Assembly: GCA_036571765.1 (NCBI GenBank)
Contig: BROE01000020.1
Span: forward strand, 12,595,276-12,659,275
Direction of reading: 5' to 3'
From: Plecoglossus altivelis
Taxonomy: Eukaryota > Chordata > Actinopteri > Osmeriformes > Plecoglossidae
Length of the DNA stretch: 64,000 bases
In this document: one piece after another, positions 63,418 to 64,000 of the stretch
Layout of the letters: every line of letters starts with the position of its first letter
How positions within the stretch are numbered: position 1 is the stretch's first letter
The notes under the pieces: model-generated
Databases searched by the model: none
Seen by the model: the letters and a program-made list of their open reading frames with translations, nothing else
What the model was told of the DNA's origin: nothing
Position numbers and translations under genes: made by a program

Positions 63418-64000
63418 TCACTTGACACACACATGCAGTAAAAGAGGTCTACAGAGGACCATCTGTCCTCTGACCATACAGATCTGCAAATACAATGAAG
63501 GCTTTTTGACATGTCACATGATAAGATGTTCCTCAAAATATCTCATGTCAGTTCCAATCTCTCACAAAGGGACCCTCAAGTATTTAAATTTTCCTTTTAA
63601 TCCATTAGGGGTAGAAAAAGTCACAGAATTGATGCAACTTCTGCTCCATAATAACAAGATTTTGGTCTCTAAAGCTTTGAGAGATTGAATTGGTCATGTC
63701 ATATCTGACATGTCCCTTCTTAAGGAAAGTTATAATTATGGATTACGTTGGTTATCTGAATAATTGGAACATGCTGTTCTTGTATGGATTTTTGAATAGA
63801 CAGTTGGTGAGAGACAGAGGGAGTTCGAAGGGAAGGAAGGCTAGAGAGGCCTGCGAGATGAACTCCACTGAGCTCACTCCGTGAGGCCCAGGAATGGCTG
63901 AATATTGTTCTAGGGGTGGGGATGGAAAGGGGGGCACAATGAAACCCAACTGCAGCCAGAGAAATGAACTTGATGATCCCTGGGGGGGGGGATGGTGATT

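Larger units (their letters stand above)
56332..64000 (+). other. Terminal large intron of sarnp, running off the right edge
   Basis: No remaining sarnp exon or other coding exon is visible in these 7.7 kb. Mammalian SARNP also has a very long late intron. Contents: several G/C-balanced blocks with homeodomain-like TAATTA cores, a 13-bp minisatellite at 59035-59159, a TA-rich microsatellite at 61957-62067, a Tc1-type transposon relic at 62130-62856 and a poly-C run at 63392-63417. Confidence 0.75.

Overview
This is a window of teleost fish nuclear DNA. The genes are spliced vertebrate genes with canonical GT-AG introns, separated by AT-rich intergenic DNA with microsatellites, minisatellites and a Tc1-type transposon relic. 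I cannot name the species from the sequence. Seven protein-coding loci plus one corrupted gene copy can be read exon by exon, and reading frames close across every splice junction of the complete genes.

Layout: tmem198 (minus, 5' part only, leaving the window at base 1); about 10 kb with no coding exon, holding a 399-base assembly gap at 7310-7708; a decayed copy of one timeless exon at 11.3 kb; timeless (minus, 12.2-20.0 kb, 29 coding exons, 1242 aa); prph/peripherin (minus, 23.5-28.0 kb, 9 exons, 479 aa); three alpha-tubulin loci of the TUBA1 class, two on minus (31.5-34.6 kb intact, 35.9-38.05 kb scrambled) and one on plus (39.7-43.1 kb intact); pmel (minus, 44.0-48.5 kb, 12 exons, 826 aa); cdk2 (plus, 51.3-53.1 kb, 7 exons, 298 aa); and sarnp (plus, from 54.05 kb, nine exons, then a terminal intron of more than 7.6 kb that leaves the window).

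The gene content joins blocks that, from general knowledge, are separate in human: TUBA1/PRPH (12q13.1), TIMELESS/PMEL/CDK2/SARNP (12q13.2-13.3) and TMEM198 (2q35). The pmel-cdk2 head-to-head pair and the tubulin-peripherin adjacency are conserved linkages. Functionally it is a mixed housekeeping/tissue-specific neighbourhood: replication fork and cell cycle (timeless, cdk2), mRNA export (sarnp), neuronal cytoskeleton (prph, alpha-tubulins) and melanosome amyloid (pmel).

I do not see a novel biological system. The most informative irregularities are in the tubulin cluster: an intron nearly identical between two inverted paralogs, a third copy whose body looks like unpolished long-read sequence rather than natural decay, and two candidate first exons upstream of one gene. 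The gap at 7.3 kb is flanked by two indel-ridden versions of the same sequence, which again points to assembly error. Other points of interest are a relic of the PARP-binding-domain exon of timeless lying past the end of that gene, candidate MITF and E2F/CRE sites, and blocks in the last sarnp intron that may be regulatory.
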